From Dactylellina haptotyla (taxonomy: Eukaryota > Ascomycota > Orbiliomycetes > Orbiliales > Orbiliaceae), in assembly GCA_031310005.1 (NCBI GenBank), contig CM062380.1:4216001-4280000 (forward strand): a stretch of 64,000 nucleotides of DNA. Direction: 5' to 3'. Below are positions 44,725 through 56,329 of the stretch, piece after piece. Every line of letters begins with the position of its first letter. The first letter of the stretch is position 1. The notes under the pieces are model-generated. The model saw only the letters and a list, made by a program, of their open reading frames with translations. It made no database searches and was not told the origin of the DNA. The translations under genes were made by a program, and so were the position numbers.

Positions 44725-45972
44725 ACTCATACTCTGCTCCTTGCATCAAACCATACGCAACGTGCACTTCATATTAAACGTATTGGAAATAAGATACTTC
44801 CATAGTGTGGCATGTATATATGATCGAATTATAACTTCCAGAATAAATTCTGACTGAGTAAACGTGGGGTCCAAGTAGTTCCTATAGACAATTTATAGCG
44901 CATTCCTATTCGTAAATTTTACACTTTAAAGTGAGGCAAAACAAAGCTCCATTTTTAGATATGGCTCGGTAGAATCTGGTTTTGGTTGCCATTCGGTCTT
45001 TATGTGACTGGTTCAGACCCAGCCTCCAACTAGTAGCGGACACCCAAAACGCCACATATTAACCACTATTCTAGATCTGGAGCCAGACGAAATCAAGGTG
45101 ACGTTTTTGCTGGACAAATTTTAAACAGTATTGAAAATTTATCCTCCTATATTGAGTATGCGGATGGTAGGGAATGTTATAATGTATGATGAACTTGTAG
45201 CACCGTGAAGCTATATACGATGATGCAATACTTTTCGTTCATCTACTGGGGATTGCTACCATTATTTAAGTTTGCAAAACTTTGAGAGCCTATGTCTCGA
45301 GACTAGGAAATTTTGTGACATCCTATTCCTTCAGGAAGAGCATTTACTAATTAATTGTAGAATATTCTGGAGGGGTAATTTCGTCTCCGTAGATAAGGTT
45401 GGGAAGGGTCCGTGAAACATCGCGAAAAGTGGATCATTGATCCCCTGCTAATGAGCGGGAATCTGCCGTCTGCTATCGCCAAGAATTAGATCTAGATTAA
45501 TATCCATAGAAATATCTAGCCTTATGATAATAGATCGGTTTCTAAGAATCAATAGACACCAATAATGGGAGTTCCTAGCTTGACTTTTGGCTTCATATTC
45601 TATTGCGTTTGGTTTGGATCTTGCACTATGGCTACTAAATACATAGTCTCGTGGCCAGATGGTGAACAACTACAGATAAATACTCCATTGGAGAAAGGTT
45701 GTGAAAAATTTCCCACTCGCGCCGCTTTAGTGGAAGTGCTTCAGCCCTGCCTTGGCACAAACTCAATATGCCCTCAAGATACAATGCTGGTTTAAGTTGA
45801 TTACCATATCTGGCAACTAGTAACGAGGGGACGACGCCTCTCCGCCAAGAAACTGAATGGAATGCGATTCCAGCTTGAAAGGGATATATATTTTGGCGAA
45901 GTTCCTCTTTGCGATTTATTTTCGAATGTGTGTCTCCTCATTTAATCACAAACCCGGTTCTTTATTAATAGA
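44725..45972. other. Intergenic region
   Basis: About 1.25 kb, AT-rich. A 76-codon frame at 45565-45795 begins with a hydrophobic stretch but lacks any recognised pattern. Nothing firm is seen. Confidence 0.45.
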
Positions 45973-47185
45973 ATGGTGATCCATATAAAACCGTATCGGT
46001 ACGAACCGAGCTTAGCGGCTGCGATTGTCTTCGTGGTCGCATTTGGTCTGACTACTGTCTTGCACACCTATCAAATTCTCCGGACGAAAACAAAGTTCTT
46101 TATTGCGTTTGCTATTGGTGGTTGGTGTAAGTGCCACGATGGATGTTGTATACTGCGTGTTTGCAAAGCTAATACCTGACTCCACTTCAGTTGAGGTGAT
46201 AGGATATATTGGTGTAAGTGGCTCCGACTCATGCGAGTTTGACTTCAGTATGATAAAACTGATGAGAAGTATCATACTGAAATATATTCTTGGTTGTAAA
46301 TCTAGCGGATCATCAGTGTTAACGAATACCCGGATACTACAAGGCCACCATACGCGGTCTATGTCATATTCCCACTCATTGCTCCTGCCCTCTACGCTGC
46401 TAGTATTTACCGGGCATTCGGAGTAATCTTGTCAGTGACAAATGGCGAAAAATACTCTATCATAAAACCCTCATTGCTGGAAGCAGTTTTCATATTTGGT
46501 GACGTTGCTTCGTTCGTTCTCGTCGGCGTTGGTGAGTAAAAGTTTTCTTTAATTCGCTCGAACATAGTTAGCCGGTTGAATAATCTATTACCATAGATTG
46601 AATGAAGATGGTCTATAATATAATAATATTTGTACTATTCGAATTTAACGAGTAGCTAACTTTCAGTCGTGTCCTATAGGAGGCTCAATGACGGTTGCTG
46701 CTGAATCGGAAGAGTCGATTAACAAAGGAGAACGTATCGTCACAATCGGCCTGATCATCCAATTGCTCTTTTTCTCCTTCTTCATCGTCACGGCTGGTAT
46801 ATTTAATATCCGAATGGCCAAAAGTCCAACAGAAACGGTTCAATCGAGGAACGGCAATCCGTACCAGAAGCACCTGTACGCCCTTTACCTTGCCGCTTTC
46901 ATCATTCTCGTTCGATCGGTCTACAAATTGATCGAATACGTACAAGGGAGGGAGGGATACCTGTTCTCCAAAGAAGTGTTCGCATACGTCTTTGATGCTG
47001 CGCTTATGTTTTTCACAATGGTTATCTTCCACTTTGTCCACCCGAGCGAGCTGAACGCACTTGTGAAAGGTGGATTTGTTGTATCAAACGTGATCATGGC
47101 CAAGCCGCACAGAGATTCCGACGCCAGTATAGAGGATAATACTACTGATAAACTGGAGGCGAAGGCTGTGATTTCAGCGGTTTAG
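45973..47185 (+). CDS. RTA1-like seven-helix membrane protein
   Basis: Exons 45973-46126, 46191-46213 (23 nt), 46306-46531 and 46680-47185, giving 302 residues. The RTA1/RTM1 family is fungal. Members such as Rsb1 are linked to sphingoid-base export or resistance to membrane-active compounds. The signature is clear: YRYEPSLAAAIVFVVAFGLTT, FAIGGW|FEVIGYIG|RIISVNEY across the two first introns, then repeated hydrophobic helices and the late motif RSVYKLIEYVQGREGYL...EVFAYVFDA. Seven membrane spans can be counted. The cytosolic tail is acidic. All introns carry good donors (GTAAGT or GTGAGT). The very short exon 2 encodes only FEVIGYIG. Confidence 0.9.
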
Positions 47186-49058
47186 GTGTAAAGATCCTTA
47201 AGAGTTACGCATGTAGTTTATTTTGTATTTTGAGTTTTATATCTGATTTTAAATATTTTATTCTTCACGATTTTGGGATCTTTGATCGCTTTGCGCTGGT
47301 ATCGAATGTTCTAGATATCAATTAGTTATGACAATACTTAAGAAACCGAAAAAAATTCAATCATGAATGGAAAGCCATTGCATGCAATTCAGGGTGCCCC
47401 CTGCCCGCCGATGGGAGAATAGTATCCATTAGAATCAGATATGGCATAGTGCTAGGAGCCTCTTGCGATCTCTAATTAGCATCACTCTCGAGACCGAGCT
47501 GGCGAACTTACGCTGCGCTTCGAAGCTATAAACCGGGCGAGTATAAGGGAAATTCTGTGGCCTAAGGCCTAAGTATCGCGACTCTTGTTACAATGCCAAC
47601 CACAATCAATAATCAACTAGTACTATCAATCTACTCACTAGCAATCATGATTAATCATGTGTGCACGTGTGTTGTTTGGAAAAGCTAACGTTACGTTACT
47701 GGGGTATTTCGTACCAATTTCCGGGATCGCAAATTCTGCGCCCATGTAGCCTGCATTGTCCCTGTCGACGGAGTGGAGTATCTCGATACGAATGCTTGTT
47801 GGAAGATATTTAAGCGTTTTATATTACGAGGCTGCAGATGGAGGATTATTATAAAAGCTGATATCATGATGCCAACGGCTCTATGATAACACCCGCTGTC
47901 ATTGCATGTTGAATGGCTGCAGATTCCTGGTCGTTAGAGCCTCAATTTGTAAATAAATCTAAAAGTTAACGTTAAATGCCTTGGCATTAGTTTGAACAGA
48001 CAAGCAGACCACATTTGCCCTCTGATATTTCAAGTTCTGGGAAACTTTAAAAAATACTATCAATGTTGTTGATACTACTCCGTACTATTCCCTAGAACCT
48101 TTCTCTTGGGATCTTTGATTTTCTTACGGCCAAGAGGACGAATTTTGGCAGCCTGACCCATGCGGCGAATCAAACAGGAAGATGGGCTCCGCAGGTGGGG
48201 CCTTTCGAAATCCCCATCAAACAGGGATGTTCAAGCAATAACAAATCCCTTTATTGATAGGCGGCAGATGTGTGAAAACTCCTGTCCCTAACGTTATCGG
48301 TGGTTGTTCCAAACAACCCAAACAATCCAAATGGTCTAGGAAGTTACCAAGAAATTTGAGCCCCTTAATATGAATATTTAGGTGTGGTACCTCGCGATCC
48401 CGGGTAGATGCAAGCCGATCTACTAGCCAACTGTACATGCTGTTGGTTGGCTGCAGTTTTAAGGGCTGTTTACAAGATAGAGAAAATTCCATGTGTCGCA
48501 AAGCGCTTTAAAGCTGCGCCCATAATCCGCTTAATTTGATAAGTCGAACAGAATCGTTTGATTTAGGCGGGAAGTGGGTCGGCCTGTGCAAGTACTTGAT
48601 GCTGTTTAAAGCGGGGCCCAATGCCATTTTCTCGTTCCTTTAATGCTTTGAATACTGCTGTTTACTTTCCTCCCTCAAGTCGAGTTTAAGCCGGAACATT
48701 TCCTTGGCTTGGTAACATCTAATCCCACCTTTACTCCTCACGCGACGAATGATCTCGCCATTCAGCTCACACGTCGGACTTTCAGTGACGGAAACCTATC
48801 AATATTGAGGCTTACAAATTGTCTCGCAAACCAGACGCGGCGCACGAAGCTTACAAGCTAAACTAGAAAGGTTGGTTTCTGCGCTTGCGCTGCAACAACG
48901 CGAAACAGACCACGGAACGAGAGCAGTACAGCAATTCTGTAGCGAGGACCGAAGCACTGGAAGAAGTTGATTTAACTGTCGTCCAAAAGCAAGCCTGAGG
49001 GTTGAAAAAAGAAGAGTTTGGTTTCACAGGAGATCTCCACTATTTTGGGTTGTTCAAA
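47186..49058. other. Long intergenic region
   Basis: About 1.9 kb. AT-rich with scattered GC patches. A 94-codon minus frame (48217-48501) has no known pattern. I see no repeat, tRNA or transposon end. Confidence 0.45.
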
Positions 49059-49886
49059 ATGTGGTCCCAAAAGCGGCAACTCGCCCTCCTCCTCTCGTTT
49101 CCCCTATTGGCCTTTGACCTCTCGGTCGCTCAGCAAGGCAAAAGTACGGTTACAGTTTTCTCAGTGCCGGCACTCACGGATATCCGGCCATGCGGTACCG
49201 GCTGCATGGACAGAGTGGGAGGTTGGATCGGGTGTCCAATTTCACCGCTGCTCAACAGCTGTTTCTGCCGAACCGATCTGACCGATATCGCACGAAGCTC
49301 GATATACAGCTGCGTATCCTTTAACTGTAACGGCGGTGTTTCAATGGATGGTTTGGCGATGACATCGATATACACTAGCTATTGTAACGCCGTGAACGCC
49401 AACGAGGTCGTGAATGTTGGGTCCGGGACCGATTCGCCGGCGCCGAATACTGCGCAGACCACCTCAAATAATGGGCCAGCGGTGCAGACGAGCGTTAAAA
49501 CAACCATCGAAACGATCACCACAAAGGTTGAGTCCGTAGTCACCGTGTATACCGGTACGATCACGACGGAGGTAGCAAGCGCTGTTACGAAAGTTATCCT
49601 GTCGACGTTTACGACTGTTCTTAGCGACGAAACCTTGCAACAATTCGCAGATGAATATAAGAATGGGAAGAGCGGTGGGCTGGACAAGGGATACCAAGTT
49701 GCGATTGCAGTTGGCGTGGTGGCGATTGTGATTATTGTATTGCTACTGTTTATGAATAAGATTCGAAGGCGATGGTTCGGTTACCAAGGACCGCAACCTG
49801 AGATGCCTACGCCTCAGCCCCCAATGGGTGGTATTGAAGGACCTGGAGCGCAGCAGAATATGGGACAACCCAAGTATTACAATTAG
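49059..49886 (+). CDS. CFEM-like single-pass membrane protein B
   Basis: Intronless, 275 residues, same layout as the gene at 25369-26178. Signal peptide (about 1-25, ending LSVAQQ), eight Cys at 45, 49, 59, 68, 70, 85, 90 and 109, a Thr/Val stalk, a transmembrane helix (YQVAIAVGVVAIVIIVLLLF) followed by a basic stop (NKIRRRW) and a Pro/Gln/Gly-rich cytosolic tail. Stalk similarity to protein A (TGTITT, STFTTV) supports common descent rather than convergence. Ligand and role are unknown; iron/heme uptake, adhesion or signalling are all open. The ATG at 49059 was preferred to an upstream in-frame codon because it begins directly at the signal peptide. Confidence 0.82.
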   Translation: MWSQKRQLALLLSFPLLAFDLSVAQQGKSTVTVFSVPALTDIRPCGTGCMDRVGGWIGCPISPLLNSCFCRTDLTDIARSSIYSCVSFNCNGGVSMDGLAMTSIYTSYCNAVNANEVVNVGSGTDSPAPNTAQTTSNNGPAVQTSVKTTIETITTKVESVVTVYTGTITTEVASAVTKVILSTFTTVLSDETLQQFADEYKNGKSGGLDKGYQVAIAVGVVAIVIIVLLLFMNKIRRRWFGYQGPQPEMPTPQPPMGGIEGPGAQQNMGQPKYYN

Positions 49887-50399
49887 CTGCTTTTCGGCCG
49901 CCCTCGTCCCCGGGATTACTATTTTCCTTCATGAGTTATGTTTGTAGATACACTTTATGAGATATTTATTTAATACCATCAATATATCGTATCCAAAGTC
50001 CCAAGCAGTAATGCTATGATGACAATACCAAAGCTACTAGGAATTCAGACCGATACCAGCTAGGGATTTATCATTACGCCAGGAAAACACGCATGCTGTT
50101 CAAGCCGCTGGAATTCCGCATGAGCGTATCCTCGTGGTTTGAATAGAGAGAAGTAAAGCCCTGATACGTCTACAAAAATGTTCTATCATCTCCGTGACAT
50201 CATCTGCCTTGAAACCAGTCACAAAGCTCTCACCAGATATCGCGTTCATTCAAGATAACTATAAAAAGGCAGCTCCCCAGAGTAAATTTTAATCATTCTC
50301 CATCTTCTTCGCATCACACTTATCACAATTATCACAATTTTCACCACTTTAAATATCTCCAACTTCATGAACAATATTCACAATAACAACTAGCATTAT

Positions 50400-50432
50400 G
50401 ATAATAATAATAATGATAATAATAATAATAGT
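50400..50432. repeat. Trinucleotide (ATA/AAT) microsatellite
   Basis: About ten units of ATA/AAT, interrupted once by GAT near the middle. Ordinary simple repeat. Confidence 0.9.
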
Positions 50433-50820
50433 CATCACAAATCAAGATAAGTCTGTCCTATGGTAGTTATAAGCATATATCTTCCGCATAGCTTCCTCGG
50501 AAGTGCTCTGGCATGTGCTATCATTGCCAGAAGCTGTCATGGAAGGCACTAGAAATAGATATCTTTGGTATAAGCGCTCGACAAATCAAAAATATTGTAT
50601 GTCCCACACGCCATTTGACCCTGATCTTAGCGTGTGGGACTACAAGAATCTCACGTGCCGGTGTGTGCGAACTACTTGGAGACTATCCACGATTTGTTCT
50701 TCGAAGAAATATAAAAAATCAATATATACCTTATCCAGGGTAATCTTATGACATAATAATAATGAGCCACCCGAGAAGGTTCTTCTACATACTTATCCCT
50801 AGAAATGCAATATGTTTCCT

Positions 50821-50871
50821 GCGATTGACTATTTTCCGCAATTGACTATTTTCCGCAATTGACTACTTTCC
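50821..50871. repeat. 17-bp tandem repeat, three units
   Basis: Units at 50821-50837, 50838-50854 and 50855-50871. Consensus GCAATTGACTATTTTCC. The first has G for A at position 3 and the last has C for T at position 12. A short minisatellite in noncoding DNA. Confidence 0.92.
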
Positions 50872-51927
50872 TATTGATACCGAATCAAAGGCCTATCCCA
50901 ACTGTATGATCATAACTGTTCCTACTTCCTCATAAAGGATGTGCAATTGCAGAGTTCGCGCTCAAGCATGTCGTCCGGTCTTAATTAACCTCCCATATTA
51001 AGGAGGACGTTGCAGTCTGCGGAGGCATCCGCCGCCATTGTGAGTGTGTGCTTGAAAGAACATTGGGAACCTCAGATGCGACAGTGATACTGCACTGTAC
51101 GCATGTCCCACCAAATCGTGATACGGGCGAATATTTCCCTATATGTGCGGGCCTAAATCGGCAGCGACCCAAGTTATGCAGCTAACAACCTATCGTTAAT
51201 GAGGAAGTTCATGATGCTTCCATCATGCATACATTAATATATTTAATGTGATAATACTGGAGCTGGTATGCTTGCATGTCCGCTAACTAAAACTTTCTGG
51301 CAGCAGCTGGAAGTTCGATATAATTATAAAACCAAAGCTTACGCTTTCATTATTAAACACTTATAATGATACACCAATGGATAGAGGATGCCACAAGGTG
51401 GCATATAACCCAGTATCAACAATTCCATGCTTTCGCAGAGGTATGTTCTACGATATCAGATATAAAGACGCTACGGGTGCGCAATTGATGGTTATGGTTG
51501 AACATATTGGTGTTATATGTGTTTGGGGATGAGGTCGAGATGAGATGAGGTGCCTCAACCTGTAAAGCCCTCCACGGTCGCTGCGGTGGGGGCTGGGTAA
51601 AATTATGAGAACAGTGCTCGGAAAGTTGATGAGTACTCTTTGTGCGGGTTGTTTATAATTACATTGTGGTTATTAGTGTATTTAAGTATCGAGCGGGTTC
51701 ATATCACCATCCATGATAAAGGACCTACAGAATTAACACGCAAGATTGTATATATTTTGAAATCTAGGAGCCTTCTATTTGAGGACGGCAAAGATTCTAA
51801 TACCTGAAAGGTTCTACATCCGTATATACGAGAGCAGCCGCACACCTAGACAGAAATATACCAAAAACCCTATCCGCTTCCAATTCTATACCTGAAACAA
51901 AAAATGGGAAATAAGTAAAACAACCGT

Positions 51928-52777
51928 TCAAACTTTAGAATGGTGTCCTCCAGCTTCAACTTCCGCCTTCTCGGTCTCCTGCCCATCTATGCTATGCAGC
52001 TCTCTACCCCTCTGCTTCTCTACGAGTTTGACCTTCCCATCCTCTCCTTTTGTGACTTCATAACTTCTCCAGTCCGTATTACTCCACGCCGTTCCCATCG
52101 ACTCGTCATAATCCGCCCAGTCGTCCGTTAGATAATGCAAAAACCCGCCATGACTGACGATGACTAGCTCTTCATCCTCGCCAAAGTTATCGAAGAGGTA
52201 CTCTCTAGCAACCTCGGCACGGGCGGCAACTTTGCTGGCTGCAAATTTCCCTTCTTTCTGCGGCCACTCAGGGACATCCGATTCTACGATGGAAAAATCC
52301 AGAGCTCCTCGATAAGCGTATCCCTTGCTCTCCGGGTTTTCCGAAGCGTAATTGTCAAACCATTCTTGCAATTCGGGCACTTTAGTCCCGATATCGCACT
52401 CCCATTCTCCTGTTTCCTGGACGTACGGATTCGTGATGATCTTGAACGATGGATTGGCATCCGCGAGCCGGGATATAGCCGGGTGGAAGGATTCGAGTGT
52501 GGTTTGGATTGTGCGTTTTAGAGGGGAGCATAGGACTGTGGTGATGCGGGAGTGGTAAGGGAAATTAGCCGCGAGGGTTTGACATTGGGTGTGACCTTTA
52601 TCGGTGAGGTCGGGATCGCGAATGTAGTGCGCCCAGTTGATGTTGTGGTGGCCCTCGGCGTGGCCTACACGTGTGTTGTCCGTTCGTTTAGCTTTCGTCT
52701 TTGATATTCGATACAAATCTGTGTGACAGCGGGGGCAATTGCGACTTACGGACTAGGTAGACCAATCGTGGTGGCAT
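51928..52777 (-). CDS. Histidine phosphatase of the phosphoglycerate-mutase-like family
   Basis: Minus-strand exons 52777-52750 (28 nt) and 52664-51928, giving 254 residues. The catalytic motif RHAEGHHN is formed across the intron (MPPRLVYLV|RHAEGHHN), with the phosphorylated His in it. LTDKGHTQCQTLA is the helix that usually follows, VLCSPLKRTIQTTL the second Arg block, and VSHGGFLHYL the second catalytic His. A Glu/Asp-rich C-terminal tail follows. Fungal members of this branch are mostly uncharacterised phosphatases; activity on a sugar phosphate or a small phosphoester is plausible, and true glycolytic mutase is unlikely from its size and sequence. Without the tiny first exon the catalytic RHG block is lost. 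Confidence 0.9.
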
Positions 52778-53445
52778 TGTAGGAAAATAGCTGGTGTGTA
52801 TATGTGTGTAGGTATATATTAGAGGAGAGAGGAGGTAATACGACTGGTGTCTGTATAGCTTTAGAAGCTCGAGGATTGAAGGCGGGGAGCTGGTGTATTT
52901 ATGTTGGAGAGGTAGTTTGAGGTAACACTAATGAATTATGACTATGATTCACCAGCGGCACCCGGAGGAACGAACGCGGAGAGGGCAATGCGATGTACGG
53001 ACACGTCAAAGAGGCAGCAGCAAATTACACCAAAATTTGGATTGCGACGGCAGAGACATAGGCCGCTACCATTGTTGGATAATAGGTGAAAGGCAAGCCT
53101 TGTTAGACGTTGCGGCCGCAGGGGCAGACCAATCAGAATGCGGCTAGTCTCGACATGCTGCCGACCCGCAAATGCACCCTCTTGGCGAACATATTTGCCT
53201 GCGAGACAAAGAAAGAAGGAAAAACTCTGCGTAGCAGCGACACAAAGGAAGCCAGCCGCAATAGTTGCTAGAGATATTGGGCGTAATTATTGCATTGTGA
53301 TAGACGGAGGCCTCTGGGTTGGGCCAGTGTGAGTCATGGTTCTGCCATTGGGCGGCTGCCAGGCCTGGAGTCCAGCCGAAAATAGCGAGATACAGTTTAA
53401 CCTCTTGGGTGCGCCATATTGATCCACCTACTTGGCCGATGCGAG
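52778..53445. other. Spacer between minus-strand genes
   Basis: About 670 bases between the phosphatase-like start and the 3' end of the dioxygenase gene. Short frames only; no recognisable content. It holds the promoter of the phosphatase-like gene. Confidence 0.5.
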
Positions 53446-54725
53446 TTAGTGTTCGTACATCTGTCTAATGTTTAGATTGACCCGTTTCCGCTGCATCCAA
53501 CCATCCCAGCAAATCGGCTCGTCTGTGCCCGATTCTGGGCCTTCCGATGTAGGTATATCGGGCCATCGGGCGAGCTCCTCGGGGCAGGTGTCTCCGATGA
53601 CTTTGGGGACGCCATGCCACGCCCATCGAGACTCACCGCCCATAACCACTGCGTCGCCAGAGCGGATCCTGACTAGTAGAGTGTGGTCGTCTAGAGGCGG
53701 GGGAGGGGGAGGAGGTTCAGGTACTCCTTTCTTCTTGTTTGGCTTGCGCTGGTTATGGGAGGTGGGTTGAGAAGAGGTGGTGATAGCGGGTTGCGCAGGA
53801 ACGTCGTCGACGGAGCTTTCGGATGTAAGAGAAATCAGGAATAGAGCATCACAGCCTATGCTTATCGACACCAAGTCCTTATCGGCCTCCTCGCTGACAT
53901 CTCTGTGAGGGGATAGCGTATCACCCGGCGAGTATGTATTGCAGATAGCCGCTTCTGGCTCAATAGTGGGGAACTGTACCGTTTTAGTATCAGAAAGAGT
54001 CCTTCAGGCTATTTTTAAAGTAAATCGGGGAGAACATACGATTCCGTGTACCAAATCCCTAATGTCACTCGGAAACTGGATAGGCGGACCATCTGGGTAT
54101 TCCTTTGCGGTCCAATCGTATTGCCCACCGAGCGTCATCCAACGGAGCTTCTTCTCGAGTACTTCCACGACATTGAGAGTTTTGTGTACATCCGGGTCCT
54201 TCGGGGTATAACTTGCTGACTTTGGTAGGTCAAAGAATGATTTTGGGGAATCCGGATAGGGCACGTTATAGTGGAGGTGGATGTTGGTTTGATGGTCCGG
54301 GTTTGAGAGATCTCTAAGGAGCAACCTGGAGAGTAGAACTTCTTGAATAGATATTGGAAGAAGAGACGGAACTATCCGTAGTCCTGCAATAGAATTTATA
54401 TTAGAAATGCTAACTGGAATCCGTGTAATTTTCTCAGAGAGTGGGGCATACCTGGCAGGGCCGCATGCTCGTATATAGTGACATCCTTCAAGTCAACGGA
54501 ATCAAATTGCTCCCCGAGAAAAGAGCTAAATACGCTATTCAGCGTCTCTGCTGGTATGTAGTCCACGGCTCTCAGCGCACCCCCAGGTGAGGTTATATCC
54601 CTCAGGTCTAGTATCTGGGTGTTTAAGGATATAAATTCGGCGGGCAGTTTCTGGTAGTATTTTTGCAGGACCCGGACGGCCCTGGGAGCAATCGCGTGAG
54701 CTTCGAAGGCAGCGTCCTTGGGCAT
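53446..54725 (-). CDS. ALKBH1-type Fe(II)/2-oxoglutarate dioxygenase
   Basis: Minus-strand exons 54725-54452, 54383-54040 and 53973-53446, giving 381 residues. It belongs to the AlkB family, which removes methyl groups from nucleic acids using Fe(II), O2 and 2-oxoglutarate. Iron ligands are visible: His229 and Asp231 in LSPHRDVSEE and His326 in WAWHGVP. The 2-oxoglutarate arginine block is RVNLNIR (Arg370, Arg376). CNTYSPGDTL just before the HxD motif is typical of the ALKBH1 branch, whose members act on tRNA or mitochondrial and nuclear nucleic acids. A Pro- and Lys-rich insert (about residues 255-300, ending EPPPPPPPL) separates the double-stranded beta-helix strands, longer than in bacterial AlkB. 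No clear targeting signal. Confidence 0.9.
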
Positions 54726-56329
54726 CTTGCCGCACAGGGGTCACTCCAAGTGGATATGTTAAAATCTTATGGATCGTGTATTCCTGTCCCAGTGAGAAAT
54801 GCGATACGAAGGGGTGCTATCGGTGGAGTCAACATCGCTGGGGCGAGTGGGAAGGACATGGGTGGTGTCGCTTCTATGACAATGGCAGCTTAAGCGACGG
54901 GAACTCGAAACTTTCGAGGGCTAATATCAATCACCTACTCGGGGTTGAGTACGTGTATGTATATCACTCGCGCCCAAGCCGATAGTAATGACGGTGGTGT
55001 ATATATAGATTGCCCGTCCGGAGGCGCACCGTGCTCTATATATAAGCTATTATAGCCAATTATGCTCTATTGCTGAGGGCCAATGTAAATAGAGCTGACG
55101 CGAGGTGGCCAGGTGTTTCAGCGGAGGAGTCTTTGTCGGCATGCAGCTTGTTTATTTGTTTTGGCGTTGCGATACAAAGAAAGGAAAGGAAAAAAGCCAA
55201 CTAGCTTAGCGGGCAGACACACCCTCTCACCACCTTGCCCACAGCTGCCCTCCGTTTAATCTGCTTTGCTCCCCAGCAGTCCCGTCGACGACCCCGAAGT
55301 CTTCCAGTCTTGTTCCCGCAGATTCGACATCAACTCTCTCGCTCGCTCTTCTGGACTCGGGTTTTGGTATACTCGCGCTGTGGAGCTGCCTCGTCTTGTA
55401 CCGCGGTCCTGCCAACAATTCAAAGTCCGACAAGCCCGTTCGACGTTGCTACCCGCCCTCGTCCCCTGCTTGTAACATACCTGCATTGGCCGATATTTCA
55501 GCGGGCGTGTTGGGCCACTTTCGGTGTTTTGGTGGCGACTGCGGAATCCAACGTCAAACAACACACCTGCCGCGGATCTCAACCGATCTGTGTACCCGGC
55601 TCGCAAAGATAGCTATTGCTGGCCTTCTTTGATAATATAGTACCGTAAGTGGATATAATACAGTGGAGGCATCTCCACTATCGTTCATGGTGTTTGTATC
55701 TATTCGTTTCTTGCTCCGTCGTTCGGTATAGCTAGCTATATTGTGGCTGGTGGCTGTTGCTGTCGCCGTCTATTATAATATTACACCTCAGCCTCATGTG
55801 CCCGCGATGGAGATGCGCCTGCTCAGCGCGTCTCTCCCTCTCCAACGTGGCCGTGGCGGGATGGTTGCTATCAGCTTCGCCACATCTCCACGCTGGCTGA
55901 TCATGGCGTATCGTGTCTACCGCCGCTTCCATAACTATGGCGATGCTCCCCAAAACAAAATATATAACTATAATTCCCTGGTCTCGCAGAAGGAAGACAA
56001 TTCTCCCACCGCACTCTCTCCTCCTCTTCTTCACACCCTTCCTCCTTGACTGCAACTACCAGCTCGCATCTCATTCCCCTCCTCTTTGATTTACCACTTC
56101 CAATTCCAATACGCTTTGGGAGCTCTCTGTGATCACGTTTCCTCGCAGCTAGAAGCTCTAAAGACAAACGTAACACCAATTGTTTCTCTGAGTTCTTCGA
56201 ATTCATAGCGAGCATTTGGATCTTGATAACCTCGAGAGCTTCAACTCGTGATACCACCCTTAATTCATCCTTCTACTCCTCTGCGAGTTTATCTTTCTTA
56301 TCCTCTCTCCTCCTGTCCTCACCTTCGAG
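54726..56329. promoter_or_regulatory. Divergent upstream region and long leader of the Cdk1 gene
   Basis: About 1.6 kb. The stretch 55200-55600 is open in several frames on both strands with no convincing protein. From 55980 to 56330 the plus strand is strongly pyrimidine-rich, typical for the promoter or leader of a well-expressed fungal gene. No other signal recognised. Confidence 0.5.

Larger units (their letters stand above)
49887..51927. other. Long intergenic region with simple repeats
   Basis: About 2.0 kb between the CFEM-like gene B and the 3' end of the phosphatase-like gene. It contains an ATA/GATA microsatellite (50400-50432) and a 17-bp tandem (50821-50871). ATCACAATT is doubled near 50321-50340. 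No gene-like frame. Confidence 0.5.

Noticed and set aside
44115-44777. Uninterrupted 220-codon reading of the CBM1 gene
   Set aside because: Destroys the second CBM1; two good introns restore it.
45565-45795. 76-codon frame with hydrophobic start and a few Cys
   Set aside because: No family pattern, and the signal-like stretch is weak; kept only as a note.
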